Positions 1 to 10,834 of a stretch of DNA of 64,000 nucleotides are shown piece by piece; the first letter of the stretch is position 1; every line of letters begins with the position of its first letter. The position numbers and the translations under genes were made by a program. This stretch comes from Yamagishiella unicocca. Lineage: Eukaryota; Chlorophyta; Chlorophyceae; Chlamydomonadales; Volvocaceae. Location of the stretch: NCBI GenBank assembly GCA_003116995.1, contig BDSL01000036.1, forward strand, positions 1 to 64,000, in the 5' to 3' direction. Under the pieces are notes generated by a model. The model was not told the origin of the DNA. It ran no database searches and saw only the letters and a list, made by a program, of their open reading frames with translations.

Positions 1-1880
1 CGCCGACGACCGCGGCGAGCCAGCCCTGGTGGGCGCGCCAGGCGAGGCGGGTGACGGGCGACGGGGGAGCTGGCGGCGCCAGCAGGGGCGGCTGGGGCGG
101 CTGGAGCGGCTGGGGCGGCCGGGGCAGTGGGGGCGGCAGTGACGGCCGCGACGGCTGGGGCGTCAGGAGGCGTGGGAGACGCTGCGGCGGCGCCAGCGGC
201 GGCCGGGGCTGCGGTCGTCAGCACCGTGGGGGCCGCGGCACCCGCGCCGCCCCAGGAGCACCACCGGCGGCAGCCGGACCGGCGGTCGCCAGCGCCTCGG
301 CGGCCACTGCGACCAGGACGGCAGCCGCCGGCGCCACGGCAGCCGCGGCGGCCGGGGCGGCAGCCGCCTGCGGGGCAGCAGCAGCGGCGGCCAGGGCGGC
401 AGCCACCGGCGCAGCGGCAGCAGCGGCGGCGGCCGGGGCGTCAGGAGGTACGGCGGCGGCGCCAGCGCCTGCCGGGGCGGCCTCCACCGGCGCCTCGGCA
501 GCAGCGGCGCTCGGGCGGCGGGTGAAGCGGCGGCACCGCCCGCAGCGGTCCACGCGGCGGCAGGGGCGGCGAACGGCCGCCACCGCAGCGGCAAGGACGG
601 CAGCCGGGGCGGCGAGCGCCGGCGCCACCTGGCGACCAGCCCACAGCAGCTCGACCTTGGAGGGATTCAGGTGCTGGCCAGAGGCGCGGGCAATCGCGGC
701 CATGAGGGCGATAAATGGCGGTACTGCAGCTGCATCTGGGAGCGCGACTTGGGCATCATCAGCAAACTGCACGCCGGTAATCAGGCTGGCCGGGTCCGCC
801 GGGGCCAGCGGCACGCCAACACCGTGCCGCTTCAGCCAGCAGAGGAGGGCGTGGGCCACGAAGAGGTATAGGAGCGGGGCAAGGGGACAGCCCTGCCGGA
901 CGCCGGCCCGGATAGGGACAGATCGGGAGATGTAGCCGTTGACGGACGCCATGGCCACTGTACGGCCCAACAGGAGCTGCGTCCATCCCAGGAAACCGGC
1001 CCCAACACCCATGCGCTCCATGACAGCAAAGAGGAAGGAGCGGTCAATGGTGTCGTAGGCTTTGGCGAAATCCAAGAAGGCGATGAGAGCACTCCGTTGC
1101 TGCTGGTGTAGGAGGGGGGGGAGGCAGCGAAGGAAGCGGGTGTTGGCGCCAATGGAGCGGCCGGGGAGGAAGGCGGACTGCTCGAGGGGGATGGCGGCGG
1201 AAAGGCCAGGGCTGAGGCGGTTGGCGAGGACCTTCGCCAGAATGCGGTAATCAGTACAGAGCAGGGTGATGGGGCGGTAGGCGCCGGCCGCCGCCCGGTC
1301 CGCATCATGGCCCTTGTAAAGGACGGATATAACACCCTTCAGGAAACCCGTCGGGACGGCGCGCAGATGGCCGATAGCAGTGAAAAGGCGGGCCAGTGCC
1401 GGCACAAAGCAGCCACTGTAGGTCCGGAGGAGATCCACAGGGATTCCGTCCCAGCCTGGGGACGTGCCAGGCTTGGCTTGCTGCAGGGCCCGCGCCACCT
1501 CCGCTGCTGAGACTGCGATGGAGCCCAACTCGGGGCGAAGATCGGGCGAGATCGGAGTAGAGTGGGCGTCGACAGCTGCCAGAACCGCTTGCTGATCCGC
1601 CGAGTCCAGGCCTGACGGCAGGCAGCTGATGCGCTCCCAGAAAGAAGCGACGACATTGGGCAATTGGCGCGGGTCGGTCACGAGGCGCCCAGCAGCGTCG
1701 CGCAGCGCGGTAATGTCCTGGGACGACCGCGGTGGGTGAATCATGGCGGTGAGTGCGGGGCACGGGCGCTCCCCCTCGCGCACCCACGCCACGCGTACCC
1801 GGGCGGCCTCGCCCGCCGCCGCCCGGGTACAAAAATACCGCGTGGGCACCACCCTCAAAAGCTGATATCAATATTAACAT
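1..1880 (-). mobile_element. Non-LTR (LINE-type) retrotransposon remnant, continues past left edge
   Basis: The minus strand carries a reverse-transcriptase reading frame, and its 5' end lies near 1858-1880, where GC-rich sequence changes abruptly to AT-rich sequence just before a tRNA gene. No endonuclease domain or ORF1 is visible upstream, as expected of a 5'-truncated LINE copy. Bases 1-700 are very GC-rich and encode Ala/Pro/Arg runs in most frames, so the 3' part is low-complexity or decayed. The 3' end lies outside the window, so target-site duplications cannot be checked. Confidence 0.75.
218..1858 (-). pseudogene. Reverse transcriptase (RVT_1) of a LINE-like element, probably defective
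   Basis: The frame encodes 546 residues. In order it shows AYRPITLLCTDYRILAKVLA (RT entry region), FLDFAKAYDTID (motif A with catalytic Asp), GVRQGCPLAPLLY (motif B) and VQFADDAQVAL (motif C, the FADD form of the catalytic YxDD box). The order and spacing fit L1-like non-LTR elements, which copy their RNA at a nicked target. After about residue 400, following NPSKVELLW, the expected thumb region gives way to Ala/Pro/Arg low complexity. There is no N-terminal apurinic endonuclease and no C-terminal zinc knuckle. I call it a truncated copy. The RT assignment is firm; activity is unlikely. Confidence 0.82.
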
Positions 1881-1899
1881 AAATAAATAATATTCACAT

Positions 1900-1980
1900 G
1901 CGGACGTGCCCGAGTGGTTAAGGGGTCTGACTCGAAATCAGATGGGATCTCCCGCATAGGTTCGAATCCTGTCGTCCGCG
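1900..1980 (+). tRNA. trnS(CGA): tRNA-Ser (anticodon CGA)
   Basis: Bases 1900-1906 (GCGGACG) pair perfectly with 1973-1979 (CGTCCGC), followed by discriminator G at 1980. The anticodon stem is TCTGA/TCAGA around a seven-base loop with CGA at 1933-1935, which reads UCG. The long variable arm is typical of serine tRNAs, and the T arm contains GGTTCGAATCC (B box). The A box TGCCCGAGTGG is intact. There is no intron, no encoded CCA, and a T-run at 1988-1991 that could serve as the Pol III terminator. It looks functional. Confidence 0.95.
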
Positions 1981-4839
1981 TTATGCCTTTTATCAGTAGA
2001 TTTTTTTTATAGTTCAAGTACTGAAATACACGTACATGGGTATCTGGTTGGAAGCGGAAGCGGACGCGCTCTGATGTCTTCATCATATTAAAAGAACGTC
2101 CGTAATGGTACCCGACCGGAAAAACTGTGTAAAAAAGCCCCACCAAGCCCCACGGAAACACATCGCACCTAGGTATTGCTTAAAGCAACAACGTAGAGCC
2201 GCTAGTTACACCTCCTGACGACATCTGTTGCCGTCGGCCGCCATGTGCAACTAACTGCATGCAAAGCATGATACCATGCGGATACCAACATTCTGATGCT
2301 GTGTCCTTAGATGTCGTCACGTATCGGCGCAGTCCTGGCCTGACCTGGCATTTTGCAAGAATGCTCTTCCGGTCCGGTCAAGTTTAGGTGCGCCAATGCA
2401 ATAATTCGCCTCTTATGGTGTCACAGTACTACAAAACGCACAGGGGTACATATCCTGTCATGTACGGTTAACAGAGCATGGCATACAACAACCGCAACGC
2501 TTTACCCGCAGTGCGTCTTGTCATCGCAGCGCTCCAGAGCCAGTACGACGGGGAGGGGGGAGGTTTGTCCAACCTCACGGCCTTCTGATCGCCTTGCGTA
2601 AACGCTGCTGCTGATTTTTTAAATCCTCATATTTGCCTCCGATTAAGTAGACATACTTTGTAGGGTGCACTTCGACGCTCCAAGCGCGCGAATTTGCCCA
2701 GCCTTACTGCGTGACCAAGTTTTCCTGCCAGGCTTATTCCATTACCTTCAAGAATTGTTGTGATAATCAGATCACACGGGCTCTGCGCTTATACGAAACG
2801 TAGTGCTAGCACATTTGTGTCGTGTCCGGCTGGCTTGACACGGATAGTAGTATGCTTGGATTGAGAGTTACGTGTTTTCTAGCTTTGCTGGCATGGCAAT
2901 TGCTGGGTAAGCTTCTGGTTCGCAGCGCAAGATGAAGTAGCCCTTGCTACTTCCTTATACACATTGCATCTCAGCATTTTGCTTTTTTGAGGTTAGCAGG
3001 GTGTGGTCACCCGCCATTTAAATACTGGCCGCTCTCAACAAGGCGCAGCCGTCGCCAATCGGCTGAACTGTTCACGTTGGGGGTATATCAATCATCATTA
3101 TATCGAGGCTTTGCCTGGGTGGGGAGGGGCATTATTACACAGCCAATCCTGACCGACGCACCTGCCAACCACCTGTCCCGGTGTCACACGAATGCCAACC
3201 GCCTCATCCTGCTTAACTGCCTTGCTGCACGCACTGAGGCTAGCCGCTCCTGCTCCTGCCGTTGAGAGGCGAGTCATCCTTGCTCATGTTCGGACTCACC
3301 TGCAACCCCTAGCAGGCAACGGAGCGGATGGCGCATCCATGCGGTCACTCCTCCAGGACTCGTCGGAGACACAGGGCACGCTGAAGTCTAGCCTGCCGGT
3401 CCGAGAGGTGTGCACCAACACTTGCAACAAGGTAAGCGCGTTCGGGAACAATGTGTGCAACTGGGTCTCACCAGTGCACGGAAGTGGCGTGAGGCACTTG
3501 CCTAGGTCACCTGCGTGGAGTGGAGCACGTGCGCGTACCGGTACCCATGTCCGGTGTACGCGCGATGGCGGAGGAAGCTGGCGGTATATGCTTCCACGCA
3601 CCATGCACAGTGCTTCCCACGCAAGAAAGAGCAACCCGCTGCCATATGTACAAGCTCGATAGCGTGCGGGGCATATGGCGCTGCCTATGGCACCTGCGCA
3701 ACGATTGCCTAGGTAAACCGATTGCACTAGAACAGGTATCAGCACTTGCGCCAGAAGATGCCAAAGCGAGCGGGCGGTCGTACATACTACATCGCCTAGG
3801 CGCTGGGGGACATGTTTTAGGGGTTGGGAAGATCCAATTGACGGTGTGGCCCTCCACGACCCCGGTCCTACCACCACAGGCGAAGAACGGCATCTGCGAG
3901 GAGGGCCGGGTGGGCAAGGTGCAGGTCACCGCGCCGTACATGATGGTGTACTGCGACCTCGGGTACGGGCCTTTTGGGGCCCTATGTGACCTTCTTGTTG
4001 TTGCTCCGGCTGCTCTTTTGGGGCGTAACCACCTTCCAATGATCTTGTCACATGCGCACATGAAAACGCAAACGTGACCTGGAACCTCCCAGCCCGCGCG
4101 CCGAACCGCAAAAACCATTTGTTCGTCCTAGTCACCGCGCACACTGGTCGTGGCCCCTCACCGCACCACGTTCGAACCCACAGGACGGATTGCGAGGACT
4201 GCGGACCCTGGAAGACGACGGCGGCCAACGTGTCGTGGTGAGCGGCCCTAGTGTGTTCACGACGGACAGTGACGCTTACGTTCACGCTTCCTGGCTTCCT
4301 AGCCCCCTGGCTTCCTAGCTTAGTGGCTTTCTAGCTTCCTCCAGTCACGTGTATGACCCGCCCCATCTGTGATCAAGGTTCCCCTAAAAGTATCGATATA
4401 GTTTCCCGTTATCCCATGCTTTGTCTTCGTCACTTTGCTCGTCCGTTATGACGGCACCGTGCGCGCCCCGGCTGCTCGTGGCATCCTGGGGTTGCATTTG
4501 CCTGCGAACTTGACGTCTCGTCGTACGCTGCTCCGAATCCCCTGGAACGCAGGGAGGACCCAGCCAACCCAGGGCCGATCCGTTTTCTTCAGAGCAGGGA
4601 TGTCCAGGCGCGTGAGGGCTGTGTGGATGCAGCAGAGGCAGCAGAGATCTGGGTGTGGTGAGGGGGAGAAGCATGTGGATGCGGCAGATGCAGCAGAGGT
4701 CGGGGTGTGTGGCGAGGAGGAGGAGCATGGCTGCTCATGGCCGCGGGAGACGCCATCGATATACTGGTTGTGCGGAATCGGTGTAGTGGTTCCCTGTTTA
4801 CGTTCTCCTCCCCGCCCGGCCCCGCCCCTGCGCCCGCAG
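1981..4839. other. Region without a recognisable gene
   Basis: This is less GC-rich than its surroundings. Reading frames on both strands (largest about 200 codons, 3500-4120) overlap each other and show no domain I recognise. Upstream exons or the promoter of the methyltransferase gene that begins to be readable at 4840 may lie in the last 500 bp. One possible 18-codon exon is 4727-4780, ending at a GTGTAG donor, but its peptide is unconvincing. Confidence 0.5.
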
Positions 4840-7800
4840 GTCCGGGTGCGGGCCGCTGCTATGCCGTCCGAGGTCAGTTTCAACTTCGCCTACACTGACC
4901 CAAAGCTGGACTTCGACGTGTCGTACCATATGGAGGGCTCGGGCATGGTGGAGGCTGGTATCACCACGGTGAGCTCGGACCGGGTGTCCATCCCGGCAGG
5001 ACCTGCCGTCGGGTAGGATATGAAGTCGCGTTGTCACCTCAAATAGAATGCTGTTGTCGGCACGTGAGAACGCGCACGTAATTTGGGTACCGTCTTTGTC
5101 TGCATCGGCGGAGCTTGCACTCGGGCTCGGGTTGCGGAGAGGTGAAGAGGGGACGGGGGGGGGTACAGAAAAGAACCGGTTACTCGACATGGGAAGTGTA
5201 GCTGGTGCATAGTGGGTTACGGAGGGGGTGAGGTGAAAAGGGCAAGGGAGAGAGGTAGCCACAGTTGATCCTGTTTAGCTCGTCGTTGCTCTACATGAGG
5301 GTGCCGTGCTAGAGGCCTGCACGGCGTCGCGGCCTGATCCCAGTTGTGGCTTTTGGCCCTGGGCCTACCCTGCGAGAAATCCCCCCCCCTGGACCACCAT
5401 CACCTTCATCGCCCTTGGCTTGTCGGCCGTGGACTCGCGAATTATCCTTTGACCCCTCAGCGAGCGAGCAAACCCCGCCCTCCAACGAGCGAGCAACCCT
5501 CCAACTCCAGCGAGCCCACCCTAACGCGCCCACGGTACTCCGGTGCCCCCTGGGCCCCACACGCGCCCGCTGTCCGCACCCCGCCAGATCGCCTACAAGT
5601 TGATGAACGGCCGCTGCGTCAAAGCCGACGGCAGCCAGGCGCTGTTCGTGGACGTGGGCGCAAACTTCGGATGGTTTGCCATCCTAGCGGCGCGGCTGGG
5701 CTGCAGGTGGGCGGGGGGCCGCCGACGGACGGGATGTGGTCGCGGTACGACTCTTGAGGGTGGCGGGCTCGTCTTGGTGCCCTACAAAGGGGCCCTATGC
5801 TGGAATCTGAATTGCGCGGACTTTAGGGTTTGTACGGCACCATGCGGAGGTGTCGGTGCCGGCAAAAAACGTGGTGCTGCTGGTCCGGCAGAGGGGGTGT
5901 GAAGTCGAGCAGGTGGCTGGGGCTTGCGCGGCGGCCGCTCGGTCGAGCGTGGGGGCGCCCGAGGGGGCGGGGCGCTGTGTGCCGACGGGAGCCTGGCTGC
6001 CTGCCTGACTGCCGACCGGCCTGCCTGGCTGCCGACCGGCCTGCCTGGCTGCCGACCGGCCTGCCTGGCTGCCGACCGGCCTGCCTGGCTTCCTGCCTGG
6101 CTGCCGACCGGCCTGCCTGGCTTCCTGCCTGGCTGCCGACCGGCCTGCCTGGCTTCCTGCCTGGCTGCCGACCGGCCTGCCTGGCTTCCTGCCTGGCTGC
6201 CGACCGGCCTGCCTGGCTTCCTGCCTGGCTGCCGACCGGCCTGCCTGGCTTCCTGCCTGGCTGCCGACCCTGGCTTCCTGCCTGGCTGCCGACCGGCCTG
6301 CCTGGCTTCCTGCCTGGCTGCCGACCGGCCTGCCTGGCTTCCTGCCTGGCTGCCGACCGGCCTGCCTGGCTTCCTGCCTGGCTGCCGACCGGCCTGCCTG
6401 GCTTCCTGCCTGGCTGCCGACCGGCCTGCCTGGCTTCCTGCCTGGCTGCCGACCGGCCTGCCTGGCTTCCTGCCTGGCTGCCGACCGGCCTGCCTGGCTT
6501 CCTGCCTGGCTGCCGACCGGCCTGCCTGGCTTCCTGCCTGGCTGCCGACCGGCCTGCCTGGCTTCCTGCCTGGCTTCCTGCCTGGCTGCCGACCGGCCTG
6601 CAGGGTTATCGCCTACGAGCCGGTCCCGATCTTCAAGGCGTTCTTTGAGTACAGCGTCTACCTGAACGACCTGTCGGCGCTCATTGACATTCGGCCGTCC
6701 GTGGTGGGTGGGTGGGTGGGTGGTGGTGGGCAAGGGCCCGGTGGCGTTGGTGGGCAGGGGCTGCGGCCTGCTGTCCCGGCAGCCCCGAGGGCTACCTGAC
6801 AGTTGGCCACGGCCCCAAGGGAGATCCGCCAGGTGGGCTGCTCGTCAGTGGGTCCACAACTCAGTCCGCCCCACTTCGCGCCCTCGTCGTCACCTGCCCT
6901 GCTTCCATTCGCTCCCCACCAGCTTCACCGCCCTCAGTTTGTCGGTCGTGGATTCGCGGATTCTCTTACATCACCCCGCAGGTGAGCCACGAGACGGGCA
7001 TGAGCATGAAGATGGTGGTGCCCGCCAGGGGCATCTGGGGCACGGCGGGCATCGACGGACTCAACATCGACATGGCTATCCAGAGTGAGTCACCGGGCGG
7101 TGTGGGCCTGCGGCGGTGGAGGGGAAACCCGGACCGGCAGGGATGGGGGTGGGTATGGGACCGAGCTGAAGGCTTGCGCTGTGACGAGGTGCTAGCATGC
7201 TGGTGGCTGATCGCTGGTGCTGACGTCACGTAAGCTTTCGCGACGGCTTCGTTACCCATAGTTTACTACTGGGCCTTTGCGGTTCCTTTGCCTGGGCCTG
7301 GGCCTGGCGGCCACCGCAACTGCTGCAACCGTAACCGCCGAAACCGCTCCGCAGGCGATCAGGAGTCAATTGACGTGCCCAGTGTACGACTGGAAGACGA
7401 GATTGACAGCGACGTGCTGCTGCTCAAGGTACGGCAGTGACGACGGGTAGCGAACAAGTCAATGCGAGGCAACGAAGCTCTGGTTGTTGTCCTTGTGACC
7501 GTCCAAGCAACCTCCTTTGCTTCCTAGCCTAAACCTTAAAACCCTAAACCCGCCCAGATCGACGTGGAGGGGTGGGAGTGGGCTGTCGTGAACGGGTCTG
7601 CCAAGCTGCTCAAAACGCACAACGTGGAGAACGTCATCATGGAATACTCGCCGGGTGAGTGGGGGCCCGCGCGGGTGGGAAAGTGGCGAGAACACCTGGT
7701 GGCACGACGTAGGAAATGGAGGGCAGAAACTCCCCACGAAGGGGCGCGAAGGGGCAGGGCATCCCGTGGCGGGGCCCTCCGCACGCACCCCACGGGGAGC

Positions 7801-10059
7801 GCGGCTGTGGTGGCGATGCGCGGACATGGAAGCCAGCAGAGGAGGAACAACGGATACGGTCCCGACATGGTGGTGCCGAGCTCTTGTGGTTTCGGGGCTC
7901 TCTTCACAACCGGAACGCCCTGAGACGGCTTGCACCCGTTGAAAACCCATGGAACCGTAAACCCACAGGTGTCCCCGAGCGGCACTTCAAGTTTGACCAG
8001 ATGTTGGCGACCCCCAACATGCTGGTCGACCTGGTCCAGACGTACGGCTACCGGATTGGGCACATCGGAGACGCGGGCAAGCACAGCAGCGGCGGCTGGG
8101 AGGCGGATCTGCCTTCACTAAAGGAGGTTAGTTTGCGGGGGTCCGGGATGGACAGGCGTCCTTAGCCGTGTGCTGGGCCGGGGTGATCGTTGCTTTTATC
8201 ACGAACTTTAGGAAAATAGTTATAGTGGTCGCGCGGCTGCGGCTAAAGGTGCGTAGAGCGCCCGTTCGGTGGGGAGAGCGGCCTACCACATAGCACCGCT
8301 ATATCGCCTGGGTGTCACCTACCGCAGCCGCTGCGGTAGGCGACACCTAGATGGGCCAAAGTCTATAATTTGCCCCATCTGACCAACACACATTCCTACG
8401 CTACCAACTGCATGGCTACGGCTACCGCTCCCTAGCTCCCATCCTAGAACCCAGCTGTCGCTCCAGGCTGCTGCGGCCGACTGTGCTGCATCCTGATCTG
8501 TCGTTCGTGTGCCGTGCTGCGCAGATCACCATGGACAACCTCAAGTATGACGTTGAAGACGTGAAGCGCTGGCAGGTGCGGCAGCGGGGGAGGGGAGCGG
8601 ACTGGAGGCCGCTTGGGCGGCGGATGAGTCCGGGGTCCATGGTAGGAGGGAAGGCAGCTGACGGGGGAAAGGCAGTGCTACCGCGCTGCTTGCTCTACAG
8701 CCCCGCTGTGCAGCAGAACCAGCTGGCTCGCCAGGTGTGTGTGCAGCTGCAGCAAGCGGCACCAACGCAAGGGAGATTGGCCCGGGTTGGATGTGTGGGG
8801 GTAGGTGCTTGGTGGTTGCAAAGCGCACGCCGCAGGCGGCCGCTGCCGCGGTTGCGTCATCACAGGAGAGGCAGAGTGCGTCCGCCAGCTGCGGTATCCT
8901 CCAGTCATTACCACGTCCGTGCACCCAATTAGACACCTCGGCTATGCTCCCGACCTGGCCCCCCCGTCACCGCCTCCTTCTGCCGCAGGCTGGCACCATG
9001 TCCTGCCCGACCCCCCCGGAGCTGGTGAAGTTCCAGATGTGGGCCATGTGTGGAGGCGTGCCGGAGGGCTTGAACCCGCGCAGCCTCAGGTGTGTCAGGG
9101 GTTGCCGCACTGCGCCGCGGATCAGGAACTGCGCACCAGAAACGCCACCCAGCTGTGGTATGCTTGTATATGAATGTAGGGAAATGTTGCCTGTCCCGCC
9201 TCCTTTTACCTCCCAAGCCTTTCCTCGGTCCTCGTTTTCGTTTGTAAATGGTCACATGCGCACATCCCTCCCACCTCTCGACCCGGTACGGTGGTTGTGC
9301 CCGTTCCGGTGCCCTGGTCATGCCGTACCATAGGGCCGAGCTGGGCCACAACACCAACGTGTGGGCCTCCAAGGGCGATGGCATGAAGGTCCTGCGCCTG
9401 GAGGGGGCCGCGGGCATATTCCATCCCAACGACCCCGTCGATAAGTACTTCCGTAAGTCGGCGGCCGGGACGGCGGAGCGGGTAGTGCGAGGGAAGAAAC
9501 CCACCGGCCCGATGTACGGATATCGAGGTGGCCGGGCCACAGTGAGCGGTGCGGCATTCGAGGCGGTGCGGCTGCAGTCGCAGTGGACGCGGGCTTTTCC
9601 GTTTCTTCTTAGGCGGGCTTTCTTGCGGTGTTGTCTGACGGTGGTGTTGTCCTCGCATTCCTATGAGGCAGTGTATTGCTCCCTGACCCGGACCGCGCTC
9701 CACGCCACGTGACCCCCACCCCCACCCCGCAGAGACCAGGCTGCTCCCGTACGGCATGGGCAACCGGCCCTGCGCCATGCTGGAGCCCATTGTGCAGGTG
9801 CGGTGTGCAGCCGGTTAGGGGCAGGGCCCGGGATGTTGCGCAGCGAGGTGTGATCAGTGCAGCACTGCTGGGAATATGGGTTCGGTAGCTTGTTTTGCGC
9901 TATTCGGACTGGCCGAGCCACCGCCACCATTAACCACTGTCCCTGCAGGTCAAGCATCGCTGCGAGTGCACGAAGAAGGAGATTTGCGGGGAGGAGGAGG
10001 CGGCGGTCATAAAGGCGGCGAGCGAAGGCAAGATTCCGCAAAACTACGTGTTGCCCTGA
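4840..10059 (+). CDS. FkbM-type SAM-dependent methyltransferase, 13 exons, 5' end unresolved
   Basis: Exons: 4840-4968, 5588-5706, 6604-6703, 6982-7084, 7355-7428, 7558-7654, 7969-8126, 8525-8575, 8714-8734, 8989-9089, 9334-9452, 9733-9797, 9949-10059 (TGA 10057-10059). Together they give 416 codons with every phase closing. Exon 2 encodes LFVDVGANFGWFAILAARLG, the SAM-binding loop of FkbM methyltransferases. Exon 3 continues with IAYEPVP (acidic strand-2 end). Exon 6 carries KIDVEGWEWAVVNGS, the second FkbM hallmark. The family methylates sugar or other hydroxyl groups; the substrate here is unknown. The first in-frame ATG in the readable part is at 4861, but an acceptor (GCCCGCAG) directly precedes 4840, so one or more upstream exons probably exist. 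Exon 9 is only 21 nt. A Cys-rich tail (exon 13) has no assignment. Confidence 0.85.
5165..5240. repeat. Intronic dispersed repeat, copy 1 (pairs with 63628-63720)
   Basis: This lies in intron 1 of the FkbM gene. Bases around AAGAACCGGTTACTCGACAT and the following TGTAG..GGTGCATAG recur, with a few changes, at 63640-63685 in an intron of the helicase gene. It is in antisense orientation here relative to the copy in the helicase intron. Confidence 0.7.
5994..6602. repeat. GC-rich minisatellite, 20-bp then 32-bp units
   Basis: The array fills most of intron 2 of the FkbM gene and stops at the acceptor of exon 3 (6604). The first units are 20 bp (CTGCCGACCGGCCTGCCTGG); from about 6084 they become 32 bp by gaining TTCCTGCCTGGC. 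There are roughly 16 copies of the long unit, nearly identical, with one shortened unit near 6265 and one expanded unit near 6565. The array lacks stop codons in several frames on both strands, which creates spurious long reading frames. Confidence 0.95.
8310..8347. other. Perfect-type hairpin in FkbM intron 7
   Basis: GGTGTCACCTACCGCAGC is followed almost immediately by GCTGCGGTAGGCGACACC. This is an 18-bp inverted repeat with one mismatch and a one-base gap, in the 8127-8524 intron. It could be a small hairpin in the pre-mRNA or a decayed MITE core. Confidence 0.7.
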
Positions 10060-10834
10060 GGCGCGGCCGGAGCGAAGGCATCTCCCCCCCGCTTCTCGTG
10101 CCCCGTACTCGCAACGCCACGCACCGGGTGTTTGCCGCTTGGTGGACAGCACAGGTTTGGGCCCTCACCAAGCGTGGAAGCGAACACATATCTTCATACC
10201 TATCGTCTATGATATCTTCATGCCTATCGTCTATCATGTCTTAATGTATATTTCTGGGGCAGTGATGCGGTCGTTCACTTGGCGCGTGTGGGTATTTGCA
10301 GCGTGACTCGGTACACGCGGCGTGTCGCTTGCATGACAGCTTGAGTCTGCAGACTGCAAACGGAATAGCATAAGGGCCACTGATTGTCAGGGTAATGCGA
10401 CTGCATGATCGGGAATAACTCGTTAGCTAGTGCGTCTCGTTCATGGGTTGGGTGATCATCTGGGTACCGTACTTGCGCATGTCGAGGGAGAGCCTGTCAG
10501 TGGTTACCAAGGGTGACTTACGATCTTGATCTCGGAATGGGAATGGGCGTGAAAGGTGTGGCGGGCTTCATTATGGATACATTGCGTGGGAATCCACCGT
10601 CAAGAACTCGATTTTACGTGTCACGCCAAAAGCACCGGAAGTACCGGTTACATCGTCGTAACCGGTACTTCCGATCGTACACGTGCTCGTGCATTCGTAT
10701 GGGGAGCTGACAGGGAAGCGAAGCCTCCATGACTACCCTGGCCTGAGAGAATTGCAAGCCGTAGAATGGCCCTAGCCTCTGATTCCGGCTGCTTGGACTC
10801 GAGGACTTGAGGGCTTCGTATCCTAGTACAATCC
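10060..10834. other. Downstream region of the FkbM gene with a 16-bp hairpin
   Basis: I see no gene here. Around 10188-10240 a ~24-bp unit (ATATCTTCATRCCTATCGTC) is repeated twice. At 10636-10651 and 10658-10673 there is a perfect 16-bp inverted repeat (CGGAAGTACCGGTTAC) with a 6-nt loop. I could not find the chlorophyte TGTAA polyadenylation signal close to the stop codon. Confidence 0.6.

Noticed and set aside
51..935. Plus-strand Ala/Gly-rich frames at the left edge
   Set aside because: They are shadows of the minus-strand reverse-transcriptase region and GC-rich low complexity.
5795..6799. Overlapping 270-310-codon frames on both strands across the minisatellite
   Set aside because: The repeat unit simply lacks stop codons in several frames. 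It lies between a valid donor (5707) and acceptor (6603) of the FkbM gene.
7530..7557. Telomere-like CCCTAAA runs (also near 62720, 34850, 48380)
   Set aside because: Only one or two units each, in pyrimidine-rich intron ends; too short to be interstitial telomeric arrays.
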